Source: Pseudomonas violetae (lineage in GTDB: Bacteria; Pseudomonadota; Gammaproteobacteria; Pseudomonadales; Pseudomonadaceae). Taken from it: a DNA stretch of 45,864 nt. A program made the translations under genes and the position numbers. The notes under the pieces are model-generated. The model made no database searches. It saw nothing but the letters and a program-made list of their open reading frames with translations, and was not told where the DNA came from. The stretch lies in contig NZ_JAKNRW010000040.1 in the NCBI RefSeq assembly GCF_023072615.1, positions 1-45,864 on the forward strand, given 5' to 3'. Below, in pieces: positions 28,894 through 36,485 of this stretch. Numbering within the stretch: the first letter of the stretch is position 1; every line of letters starts with the position of its first letter.

Positions 28894-29273
28894 AGCAACG
28901 GATTCTGCGTGTCCTGCCCAAGCTGGCGTTTTTCGTGATCCTGCTGGTGCTGTGCGTCGCCGGCATGCGCGGCGAGCCGGTGCTGCAGGTATTCGAGAAT
29001 CAGGACAAGCTGCATCACTGGGCCGGCTTCGCCTGCTTGACGGTGAGCGCCTACTGGGCGTTCCCCGGCACGCGGTTGGGCTGGCTGCTGTTTTGGCCGT
29101 TGGTGGGTTCGATGTTGATTGAGCTGGAGCAGAGCTTGATGCCGCTGCGTACAGCTTCCTGGGGGGATATGGTGGCTAATGCTACCGGGGTGTTGTGCGG
29201 GATGATGGTTGTGCTGGTTCTGCGGGGTTATCAGAGTGCCAGGCTGAAGAAAGCACTGGTGGTTGAGTCGTAG
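28890..29273 (+). CDS. VanZ family membrane protein
   Basis: The 127-residue protein has four predicted membrane helices and the VanZ-like features DKLHHWAGFACLTV and SWGDMVANATGVLCG. The ATG at 28890 overlaps the gfcD stop by 4 bp, so it belongs to the same operon. VanZ-like proteins are named for a teicoplanin-resistance gene, but most have no known function. Similar genes often end envelope polysaccharide operons, so a role in export or envelope adaptation is possible. It appears to be the last gene of the locus. Confidence 0.82.
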   Translation: MKQRILRVLPKLAFFVILLVLCVAGMRGEPVLQVFENQDKLHHWAGFACLTVSAYWAFPGTRLGWLLFWPLVGSMLIELEQSLMPLRTASWGDMVANATGVLCGMMVVLVLRGYQSARLKKALVVES

Positions 29274-29307
29274 GACGCTGGATGACTGGGCATGTTAAGT
29301 GCCTTTT

Positions 29308-29395
29308 GAGTGGGAGCTGGGTTGCTGCGAGTTGTGATGTGTCAGTTGGGGGTATTTGACTGGGCATTGCGTTCGTACGCAGGCTAGCTCCCATT
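29308..29395. repeat. Degenerate REPIN
   Basis: The arm gtgggagctgggttgctgcg and the inverse arm cgcaggctagctcccat face each other about 50 bp apart. Both are imperfect relatives of the REP type at 2098-2169. Confidence 0.5.
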
Positions 29396-29515
29396 TTTGG
29401 TTTCGAGCTATGGCGTTCTACTTGGGGTTGTACTTTGCCTCAGACATGGCGGAGGTTCCGGCAAATGCAGCTGCATTTTGATTAGGTGTTCGGGGCTTAC
29501 GTTTCTGATGGGCAT

Positions 29516-29555
29516 GTAGGAAACTTCGTTGCTTGAAGAAAGCGAATTTTCCTAC
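29516..29555. repeat. Imperfect inverted repeat (12 of 13 paired positions)
   Basis: GTAGGAAA-C-TTCG and CGAA-T-TTTCCTAC can form a long stem with a 14-base loop. The flanks are AT-rich. It may be a further palindromic repeat family or a bidirectional terminator; there is no T-run beyond the stem. Confidence 0.5.
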
Positions 29556-29781
29556 TCGCTATGTATCTGTTTCTTACTTATTTCCCATTCGATATACCGC
29601 ACAGTCTTTCCCGCCGTTTTTTTGATGGCTGCGAGGGTTAGTTTGCGAATGGGTCCTACATAAGTACGAGTTTTGAGACGCCGTCTTCGGAGATTTCCTT
29701 CAAGTTTTAGCGGTTTTCATGAACTGGTGCGCGATGGTTTGCATGGGTAGTCTTTCGATGTCGCTGCGAAGGCAGTGGCAG

Positions 29782-29988
29782 GGTGTGGAAGCCCTTATAT
29801 CGTTAGGCGCGTCATGCGCCACCTGTTCGACGTTTGTATCGTCAGTGCTTTATGGTGGCTGTGCGCGGGGCGCTTTCGAGTGCGCCGGGTGCCTAACGTC
29901 CCGGTCTTCCACACCTGCGCACAGCCGCCACCTTTTGTGTGGAAGCGAATTCTGGCGGCAACCAGTCGATACGTTAGGAGTTCGAACG
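29782..29988 (+). promoter_or_regulatory. Structured leader with two mutually exclusive pairings, upstream of the DUF6124-type gene
   Basis: GGTGTGGAAG (29782-29791) and CGTTAGGC (29801-29808) are complementary to CTTCCACACC (29906-29915) and GCCTAACG (29891-29898). The same central segment can instead pair with GTGTGGAAG (29937-29945) and ACGTTAGG (29971-29978). The second option covers the ribosome binding site TAGGAG (29975-29980). Further local stems are GGCGC/GCGCC at 29806-29820 and 29869-29886, CCGGG/CCCGG at 29885-29904, and a 13-bp stem 29854-29866 with 29917-29932 (three-base bulge). This is seen directly; the regulatory role is inferred. Confidence 0.6.
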
Positions 29989-30315
29989 ATGCCAACACTA
30001 ACCCCCGATCCACCCTATTCAAAACCAACCCCCTACCCCGAAAGTCGCTTCAAGGCGCTGACCAGCAACTGTAATGACATGCCCACGCTTTTCGTCGATG
30101 CCCAGGCGCCGCTTGATGTGCTGGTGGACGCGGCTAACTACCGGATTAATGCAGTCACCCAGGTGCTGGAAAACCTGTCCATGCGTGGGTCGGTTGAGTG
30201 TCAGTCTTTTATTCTTAGTGATTTTGCTTTGTTGTGCGCCATTCCGTTGCGCGATGGGTGTGATTTGCTGGATGTGGTTCGGCGGCGGATGCGGCCGCGG
30301 GCTGCTGGTGGCTGA
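29989..30315 (+). CDS. DUF6124/DUF3077-like small Pseudomonas protein
   Basis: A 108-residue protein beginning MPTLTPDPPYSKPTPYPES. It has a Pro-rich N-terminus and then a helical segment (LFVDAQAPLDVLVDAANYRINAVTQVL, written here only as LFVDAQAPLDVLVDAANY) typical of a Pseudomonas-specific family annotated as DUF6124 or DUF3077. The function is unknown. I start it at 29989 because TAGGAG lies eight bases before this ATG. An open frame continues upstream to 29719, but that part covers a strongly structured leader and has no protein features. The family is usually present in many copies per genome. It is a single gene with no operon partner. Confidence 0.75.
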   Translation: MPTLTPDPPYSKPTPYPESRFKALTSNCNDMPTLFVDAQAPLDVLVDAANYRINAVTQVLENLSMRGSVECQSFILSDFALLCAIPLRDGCDLLDVVRRRMRPRAAGG

Positions 30316-30357
30316 ATTTGTAAGTGAGACTTGAGAGGTTCGGTGGTTGCGGTGGGG

Positions 30358-30473
30358 TCATCGCGGGCAAGCCTTGCTCACACAGGGGTTGCTTTCACTG
30401 GAGTTGTTCAACCACTGTGAAGATGCTGTTGGGACTGCTGCGCAGTCCAGCGGGAGCAAGCTCCCTCGCCACG
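30358..30473. repeat. Two REP arms of different subfamilies
   Basis: tcatcgcgggcaagccttgc at about 30358-30385 and cagcgggagcaagctccctc at about 30449-30468. The second is the same type as the arms in the 5' array (1-563). They are not a matched pair. Confidence 0.6.
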
Positions 30474-30498
30474 GGTATTTTTTGCCTGGGTTTCTCTA

Positions 30499-30583
30499 TT
30501 TGCAGTTCACTTTAGGGATTTCGCTGGCCTGGAGTTCTCTGTTTGCAGGTCACTTTAGGGATTTCGCTGGCTGGGAGCCCTCT
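30499..30583. repeat. Direct tandem repeat, period 43 bp, two copies
   Basis: TTTGCAG(T/G)TCACTTTAGG is followed by GATTTCGCTGGC and then GGAGTTCTCTG or GGAGCCCTCTG, at 30499 and again at 30542. The two copies differ at a few positions only. Confidence 0.7.
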
Positions 30584-30737
30584 GCTGCAGTTTCCTGCGC
30601 TGATTTCCCGGGATGTGATCATCGCCATGGGTTTGATGGTGGTTTTTGTGGAGCAACTCCCAGCCTTGAAAAATAAAATTCAACAATTTCCCGCCTTCGC
30701 CGAAACCCTGTGAAAGCCTCACGGATTGAATAAAGCC

Positions 30738-32303
30738 ATGCGTAACAACCAGCCCATCACTCAACGCGAACGGACCTTCCCGGCTCAGCAGCGGTTGATT
30801 TCCACGACCGATGCCAAGGGCGTGATTTCCTACTGTAACGACGACTTTGTCGAGATCAGCGGGTTTTCTCGTGAGGAACTGATCCGTGCCCCGCACAATC
30901 TGGTCCGTCATCCCGACGTACCATCGGCGGTGTTTGCGCATATGTGGGGCACGCTCAAGCAGGGCCAGCCTTGGATGGGCATCGTCAAGAATCGCTGCAA
31001 GAGCGGTGATCACTATTGGGTTAACGCCTATGTGACGCCGATCTTTGAAGGCAATCAGGTGGTCGGTTACGAATCGGTGCGGGTCAAGCCGACGGCCGAG
31101 CAGATCCGTCGTGCCGAGGCGTTGTATCAGCGGCTCAATCAGGGCAAGTCGGCGGTTCCGGCCAGCGATAAGTGGCTGCCGGTGGTGCAGGACTGGCTGC
31201 CGTTCATTCTGGTCAGCCAGTTGAGTTTCATGATTGGCGCCATGCTGAATTCCCATTGGGGCTTTGCCCTGGCCGCCGGGCTTTCGGTGCCGTTGGGGTT
31301 GATGGGCTTGAGCTGGCAGCAGCGCGGGCTGAAGCGCCTGTTGCGTTTGGCTGAGCAGACCACGTCCGATCCGTTGATTGCGCAGATGTACACCGACAGC
31401 CGTGGCGCTCAAGCGCGGTTGGAGATGTCGATTTTGAGTCAGGAAGCGCGTCTGAAGACTTGCTTGACCCGTTTGCAGGACACTGCCGAGCATCTGACCG
31501 ATCAGGCCAAGCAGTCCGACACCCTGGCGCACAACAGTTCGACCGGGCTGGAGCGTCAGCGGGTTGAGACCGAGCAGGTCGCGACTGCGGTGAACCAGAT
31601 GGCGGCGACGACCCAGGAAGTGGCCAGCCACGTGCAACGCACGGCGGATGCCACGCAGGAAGCCAATCGCCTGACGGGGCGTGGTCGCACCATTGCCGGG
31701 GAGACCCGTGAGGCGATTCAGCGGCTGTCGGTGGTGGTTGGGGAAACCGGGATGACGGTGACTCAGTTGGCCAAGGACAGTGATGAAATCGGTGGTGTGG
31801 TGGACGTGATCAAGGGCATCGCCGACCAGACTAACCTGCTGGCGCTGAATGCGGCGATCGAAGCGGCGCGGGCCGGTGAGATGGGTCGTGGTTTTGCGGT
31901 GGTGGCGGATGAGGTGCGGCAACTGGCGCAGCGTACCAGCGAGTCGACCGGGCAGATTCATGCGCTGATTGCCAAGCTGCAGCAGACGGCCAGTACTGCC
32001 GTGCAGACCATGGAGGCCGGGCATCGTCAGGCTGAGGAAGGTGTGGCGCGGGTGCTGGAGGCGGATCAGGCGTTGGTGGGGATCAGTGAGGCGGTGGCCA
32101 ATATTACTGATATGACCACGCAGATTGCGGCGGCGACTGAGGAGCAGAGTGCTGTGGCTGAGGAGATCAGTCGTAATATCAGCAATATTTCGCAGCTGGC
32201 GGATCAGACGTCGGAGCAGGCGCAGCATTCGGCGTTGTTGAGTGAAGAGCTGACTAAGACGGCGAGTACGCAGTATTCGTTGGTTGAGCGGTTTAATCGC
32301 TGA
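30738..32303 (+). CDS. aer: Aerotaxis receptor Aer (PAS domain methyl-accepting chemotaxis protein)
   Basis: This membrane-anchored redox sensor steers swimming toward favourable oxygen or energy levels. The 521-residue protein starts with a PAS domain (about 10-120) containing STTDAKGVISYCNDDFVEIS, IRAPHNLVRHPDVP and KNRCKSGDHYWVNAY, the FAD-binding Aer pattern. A membrane segment lies at about 155-200. The cytoplasmic signalling domain has the conserved hairpin NLLALNAAIEAARAGEMGRG (about 365-384). The ATG at 30738 gives the same length as P. aeruginosa Aer; a TTG four codons upstream is less likely. It lies near the cbb3 oxidase genes, as in P. aeruginosa, where aer is Anr-regulated. A terminator follows. 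Confidence 0.93.
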   Translation: MRNNQPITQRERTFPAQQRLISTTDAKGVISYCNDDFVEISGFSREELIRAPHNLVRHPDVPSAVFAHMWGTLKQGQPWMGIVKNRCKSGDHYWVNAYVTPIFEGNQVVGYESVRVKPTAEQIRRAEALYQRLNQGKSAVPASDKWLPVVQDWLPFILVSQLSFMIGAMLNSHWGFALAAGLSVPLGLMGLSWQQRGLKRLLRLAEQTTSDPLIAQMYTDSRGAQARLEMSILSQEARLKTCLTRLQDTAEHLTDQAKQSDTLAHNSSTGLERQRVETEQVATAVNQMAATTQEVASHVQRTADATQEANRLTGRGRTIAGETREAIQRLSVVVGETGMTVTQLAKDSDEIGGVVDVIKGIADQTNLLALNAAIEAARAGEMGRGFAVVADEVRQLAQRTSESTGQIHALIAKLQQTASTAVQTMEAGHRQAEEGVARVLEADQALVGISEAVANITDMTTQIAAATEEQSAVAEEISRNISNISQLADQTSEQAQHSALLSEELTKTASTQYSLVERFNR

Positions 32304-32320
32304 CAGTCGCTGGAAAGACA

Positions 32321-32353
32321 AAAACCCGGACAGTGAAAACTTCCGGTTTTTTT
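32321..32353 (+). terminator. Intrinsic terminator of aer
   Basis: AAAACCCGGA and TCCGGTTTT form a stem with one bulged C, followed by a run of T (TTTTTTT). It begins 18 bp after the aer stop codon. Confidence 0.75.
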
Positions 32354-32406
32354 GTTGCCACTTTGGCACAGTCCACTGTGGCCCCGGCAGTGGGGGTGCC
32401 TGGCAG

Positions 32407-32486
32407 ACCGCTATCGCGAGCAGGCTCGCTCCCACACTGGATTGTGGTGCTGCACAAATCCTGTGGGAGCGAGCCTGCTCGCGATG
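32407..32486. repeat. REPIN between aer and the hydrolase gene
   Basis: The arms ctatcgcgagcaggctcgct (from 32411) and gtgggagcgagcctgctcgc (from 32463) face each other across about 25 bp of spacer. Same subfamily as the single arm at 6678. Confidence 0.85.
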
Positions 32487-32510
32487 AGGCCCGTGCAGCC
32501 ACCGCAGATG

Positions 32511-33188
32511 TCACTGAAGGAAATTGACAACCTTCTGCGCAGCAGCGGCCAGATGCTGTTCGTGGGTATGCCCCGAAGCCTTCAGCGGCTTGAGGTCATG
32601 ATCCCCCGCCACCCGCCAGAACACCTCGATGCTCGGTGACAACGTGTACCCTTCAACCGCCTGCCGATTCCCCAGCGCATCCCGCTCGCCCTGGACGATC
32701 AACGCTCGCGTCTTCAACCCCGCCAAGTGCTCCACCCGTGGCTTTTCCGGTTTGCCCACCGCGTAGAACGGGTATCCCAGGCACACCAGCGCATCCGCCC
32801 CCAGTTCATCGGCCAGCAAGCTCGCCATCCGCCCGCCCATGGACTTGCCGCCGATGGCCAGTGGCCCGGCGACATGACGTCGCACCAGGGCATAGACCTC
32901 ACGCCAGCATTCCAGCAGTTTCGGGGCTGGGTTCGGTGGGCGTTTGCCCCCGTCAACACGCCGCTGCGCCATGTAGGGAAACTCAAAGCGCAGGACGTTG
33001 ACGCCAGCAGCGGCAAGGCGTGCAGCCATGTCGTTCATCCAGGCGCTGTCCATGGGCGCGCCGGCGCCATGGGCGAGGATCAAGGTGGGTGAAGCCGGTG
33101 CCGAGGCGGCATTCCATAACCATCCTTGTTGCTGCACACACTGCGCCCATTGATCCCCGTCAATACTGGCCTTGTGCTCTTTGTCCAT
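32511..33188 (-). CDS. Alpha/beta hydrolase of the KAT8-regulatory/dienelactone-hydrolase-like family
   Basis: The 225-residue protein is predicted cytoplasmic. The fold markers are LILAHGAGAPMDS near residues 36-48 (oxyanion-hole region), the nucleophile elbow GGKSMGGRM with Ser116, ALIVQGERDALG for the acid region and a His in GDHDLKP near the end. The short cap-less form with HGAGA and GKSMGG is typical of a group annotated as alpha/beta-fold family hydrolases of unknown substrate. GAGG lies five bases before the ATG at 33188. It is divergent from the first ccoN gene, and its 5' coding end contains a near-perfect Anr box. Confidence 0.85.
   Translation of the reverse strand: MDKEHKASIDGDQWAQCVQQQGWLWNAASAPASPTLILAHGAGAPMDSAWMNDMAARLAAAGVNVLRFEFPYMAQRRVDGGKRPPNPAPKLLECWREVYALVRRHVAGPLAIGGKSMGGRMASLLADELGADALVCLGYPFYAVGKPEKPRVEHLAGLKTRALIVQGERDALGNRQAVEGYTLSPSIEVFWRVAGDHDLKPLKASGHTHEQHLAAAAQKVVNFLQ
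33150..33163 (+). promoter_or_regulatory. Anr/FNR box upstream of the first ccoN operon
   Basis: TTGAT-CCCC-GTCAA matches nine of ten defined positions of TTGAT-N4-ATCAA. It lies about 122 bp before the ccoN ATG at 33285 and inside the 5' end of the divergent hydrolase gene. In P. aeruginosa the first of the two cco operons (cco-2) is induced by Anr at low oxygen. Confidence 0.65.
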
Positions 33189-33284
33189 GCTTGCCTCGCT
33201 TTTAGTCTGCCTATAACTCCAGGCGAAGGACGCGCTGCTTTGTCGCAAGCGTGCTCACTTCGGCTGAACCGTGGATGGGGAACC

Positions 33285-34709
33285 ATGAACACTTCTATCA
33301 GTACCGCCTACAACTACAAGGTGGTCCGCCAATTCGCCATTATGACGGTGGTGTGGGGCATCGTTGGCATGGGGCTCGGGGTTTTTCTCGCGGCCCAATT
33401 GGTCTGGCCCGAACTCAACTTCGATTTGCCGTGGACCAGCTTCGGGCGTCTGCGCCCTTTGCACACTAACGCGGTGATCTTCGCCTTTGGCGGTTGCGCC
33501 CTGTTCGCCAGCTCGTTCTATTCGGTACAACGCACCTGCCAGACGCAATTGTTTGCGCCGAAAATTGCCGCGTTCTGTTTCTGGGGCTGGCAGTTGGTGA
33601 TCCTGTTGGCGGCGATCAGCCTGCCGCTGGGTTACACCAGTTCCAAGGAATACGCCGAGCTGGAATGGCCGATCGACATTTTGATCACCATCGTCTGGGT
33701 GGCCTACGCCGTGGTGTTCTTCGGCACGATCATGCAGCGCAAGACCAAGCACATCTACGTCGGCAACTGGTTTTTCGGTGCGTTCATCATCACTGTGGCA
33801 ATTCTGCACATCGTCAACAACCTTGAGCTGCCGGTGAGTTTCACCAAGTCCTACTCGGTGTATGCCGGTGCCACCGATGCGATGGTGCAGTGGTGGTACG
33901 GCCACAACGCCGTGGGCTTTTTCCTGACTGCCGGCTTCCTCGGCATGATGTATTACTTCGTGCCCAAGCAGGCCGAGCGGCCGGTGTATTCCTATCGCCT
34001 GTCGATCGTGCACTTCTGGGCCCTGATCACCCTGTACATCTGGGCCGGTCCGCACCACTTGCACTACACCGCGCTGCCGGACTGGGCGCAGTCGCTGGGC
34101 ATGGTGATGTCGCTGATTCTGCTGGCGCCAAGCTGGGGCGGGATGATCAACGGCATGATGACGCTGTCGGGCGCCTGGCATAAGTTGCGCAGCGACCCGA
34201 TCCTGCGCTTTTTGGTGGTCTCCCTGGCGTTCTACGGCATGTCGACCTTTGAAGGTCCGATGATGGCGATCAAGACCGTCAACGCCCTCTCCCACTACAC
34301 CGACTGGACCATTGGCCACGTACACGCCGGCGCGCTCGGCTGGGTGGCGATGATTTCCATCGGCGCGCTGTACCACATGATCCCGAAAATCTTCGGTCGG
34401 GCGCAGATGCACAGCATCGGCCTGATCAACGCGCACTTCTGGCTCGCGACCATCGGCACCGTGCTGTACATCGCCTCGATGTGGGTCAACGGCATTGCCC
34501 AGGGCCTGATGTGGCGTGCGATCAACGAAGACGGCACGCTGACCTACTCCTTCGTCGAAACCCTGGTGGCCAGCCATCCAGGCTTCGTCGTGCGCCTGGT
34601 GGGCGGCGCTATCTTCCTGAGCGGCATGTTCCTGATGGCTTACAACACCTGGCGTACCGTACGGGCCTCGCAGCCTGCCGACGTCGCCACTGCCGCGCAG
34701 ATCGCCTGA
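33285..34709 (+). CDS. ccoN: Cytochrome c oxidase cbb3-type subunit I (first set, cco-2-like)
   Basis: This catalytic subunit reduces O2 at a haem b3-CuB site and pumps protons at the inner membrane. The 474-residue protein has 12 membrane helices. His ligands lie in [10 protein letters not shown] (preceded by LRPLH), [10 protein letters not shown], and [13 protein letters not shown], and late in [12 protein letters not shown]. The start at 33285 ([14 protein letters not shown]) follows GGGGA; the open frame extends upstream but without family similarity. It leads a ccoNOQP operon with a 10-bp gap to ccoO. By gene order this set equals P. aeruginosa cco-2, which fits the Anr box at 33150. Confidence 0.95.
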
Positions 34710-34719
34710 GGAGTCCGCG

Positions 34720-35328
34720 ATGAAACACGAAACAATCGAAAAAAACGTCGGCCTGCTGATGCTGCTGATGGTGCTGGCCGTGAGTGTCGGCGGCCTGACC
34801 CAGATCGTCCCGCTGTTCTTCCAGGACGTGACCAACAAGCCAGTGGAAGGCATGAAGCCCTACACCGCGCTGCAGCTGGAAGGGCGTGACATCTACATTC
34901 GCGAAGGTTGCGTGGGCTGCCATTCGCAGATGATCCGGCCATTTCGCGCCGAAACCGAACGTTACGGGCACTACTCGGTGGCCGGCGAAAGCGTGTGGGA
35001 TCACCCGTTCCTCTGGGGCTCCAAGCGTACCGGTCCGGACCTGGCACGGGTCGGCGCACGCTACTCGGACGACTGGCACCGCGCGCACTTGTATAACCCG
35101 CGCAACGTGGTGCCAGAGTCGAAGATGCCGGCCTACCCATGGCTGGTCACGCAGGCGGTCGACAGCAGCCATACCGAAACCAAGATCCGCACCATGCGCA
35201 CCTTCGGCGTGCCGTACACCGACGACGACCTCAGCGGCGCGGTCGCCAGCCTCAAGGGCAAGACCGAAATGGACGCCCTGGTTTCTTACCTGCAAGTGCT
35301 CGGCACTGCCATCAAGAGCAAGAGGTGA
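34720..35328 (+). CDS. ccoO: Cytochrome c oxidase cbb3-type subunit II (mono-haem, first set)
   Basis: The 202-residue subunit has one N-terminal membrane helix ([15 protein letters not shown]) and a periplasmic c-type haem domain with CVGCH at about residues 64-68 and a candidate Met ligand in ESKMPAYPW. It passes electrons to CcoN. It is nearly identical in length and motif to the second copy at 38420 but differs in the segment after PAYPW ([17 protein letters not shown]). RBS GAGGAG lies eight bases before the ATG. Confidence 0.95.
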
Positions 35329-35331
35329 GCC

Positions 35332-35532
35332 ATGGTCTTTGAATTGAGCACTGGAATGATCCGCGGCCTGGGCACGGTCGTGGTGTTCGTGGCCTTCGTC
35401 GGCCTGACGCTGTGGGTGTTCAACACCAAGCGCAATCCGGAATTCGCCGAAGCGCGCCTGCTGCCGTTCGCCGACGAGCCGCAACCTGACAGCACCCCAG
35501 AACCTGCAACAACAAGGAGTACCCGGTCATGA
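35332..35532 (+). CDS. ccoQ: cbb3-type oxidase subunit CcoQ (first set)
   Basis: The 66-residue single-helix membrane protein begins MVFELSTGMIRGLGTVVVFV and has the family motif LWVFNTKRN and a C-terminal acidic part LLPFADEP. CcoQ stabilises the oxidase complex. The start is 3 bp after the ccoO stop codon. The end overlaps ccoP by 4 bp. Confidence 0.92.
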   Translation: MVFELSTGMIRGLGTVVVFVAFVGLTLWVFNTKRNPEFAEARLLPFADEPQPDSTPEPATTRSTRS

Positions 35533-36485
35533 CCACTTTCTGGAGTACGTGGATCTGCGTACTGACCATCGGCAGCCTGATCGGCCTGACCTGGCTACTG
35601 ATTGGCACCCGCAAGGGCGAAACCAAGGGCAGCGTCGACCAGACCATGGGCCACAGCTTCGACGGCATTGAGGAGTACGACAATCCGCTGCCGCAGTGGT
35701 GGTTCATGCTGTTCGCCGGGACCCTGGTGTTTGCCGTCGGTTACCTGGTGCTGTACCCAGGCCTGGGCAACTGGAAAGGCATCCTGCCCGGCTATGAAGA
35801 TGGCTGGACCGGTGTGCACGAGTGGGAAAAGGAGATGAGCAAGGCCGATGCGAAGTTTGGGCCGATCTACGCCAAATTCGCGTCGATGCCCGTGGAAGAA
35901 GTCGCCAAGGATCCACAAGCGCTGAAGATGGGCGGTCGCCTGTTCGCCTCCAACTGCTCGGTGTGCCACGGCTCGGATGCCAAAGGTGCGTTCGGCTTCC
36001 CCAACCTCGCCGACAGTAACTGGCGCTGGGGCGGCGATGCCGAGATGATCAAGACCACCATCATGGGCGGTCGCATGGCGGCGATGCCGGCCTGGGGCGA
36101 AATCCTCGGTGAGGCCGGGGTGAAGAACGTTGCCGCCTATGTGCGTCACGAACTGGCTGGGCTGCCGTTGCCTGCCGATAACAAGGCCGACCTGCTAGCC
36201 GGACAGCAGTCGTTCAGCACCACCTGCGTGGCCTGTCACGGCGCGAATGGCCAGGGCACCGAGGCGATCGGCGCGCCGAACCTGACGCACCCGGCCGGGT
36301 TCATCTACGGCACCAGCCTGACGCAACTTGAGCAAACAATTCGCCACGGTCGCCAGGGCCATATGCCGGCGCAGAACGAGCTGCTGGGTAACGATAAGGT
36401 GCAACTGCTCGCGGCGTATGTGTACAGCCTGTCGAACCATGGGGAGTTGTTGAGCGACAAGCTTCAAGCGACAAGCCAAAAGTAA
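35529..36485 (+). CDS. ccoP: Cytochrome c oxidase cbb3-type subunit III (di-haem, first set)
   Basis: The 318-residue subunit receives electrons from soluble cytochrome c. It has two N-terminal membrane helices (about 5-27 and 53-80) and two c-type haem sites, CSVCH (about 141) and CVACH (about 234). Compared with the copy at 39216 it lacks about nine residues after the LPGY motif, where the second copy has LDNEKQTAFANGQ. The last residues after YVYSLSNHG (SDKLQATSQK) read into a repeated palindromic element, so the C-terminus differs from the second copy. Confidence 0.95.
   Translation: MTTFWSTWICVLTIGSLIGLTWLLIGTRKGETKGSVDQTMGHSFDGIEEYDNPLPQWWFMLFAGTLVFAVGYLVLYPGLGNWKGILPGYEDGWTGVHEWEKEMSKADAKFGPIYAKFASMPVEEVAKDPQALKMGGRLFASNCSVCHGSDAKGAFGFPNLADSNWRWGGDAEMIKTTIMGGRMAAMPAWGEILGEAGVKNVAAYVRHELAGLPLPADNKADLLAGQQSFSTTCVACHGANGQGTEAIGAPNLTHPAGFIYGTSLTQLEQTIRHGRQGHMPAQNELLGNDKVQLLAAYVYSLSNHGELLSDKLQATSQK

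Larger units (their letters stand above)
29274..29781. other. Intergenic region after the polysaccharide locus
   Basis: About 500 bp with no convincing gene. It contains a degenerate REP pair (29308-29395) and an imperfect hairpin (29516-29555). The composition changes to T-rich, unlike the flanks. No terminator with a clear T-run was found directly after the VanZ gene. Confidence 0.5.
30316..30737. other. Intergenic region with REP arms and a 43-bp tandem repeat
   Basis: About 420 bp without a supported gene. It holds two different REP arms, a tandem repeat, and presumably the aer promoter, which I could not locate with confidence. Confidence 0.55.

Noticed and set aside
29719..29988. N-terminal extension of the DUF6124-type protein
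   Set aside because: It has a Cys/Ser/Arg-rich translation with no family similarity, covers a structured leader, and a good ribosome binding site supports the ATG at 29989.
30555..32435. A 626-residue open frame on the minus strand across aer
   Set aside because: It is antisense to the well-supported Aer receptor and shows an Arg/His/Leu-rich composition without domains.
33255..34853. A 532-residue open frame antisense to the first ccoN
   Set aside because: It shadows a conserved gene; an equivalent shadow exists over the second ccoN, as expected from shared sequence.
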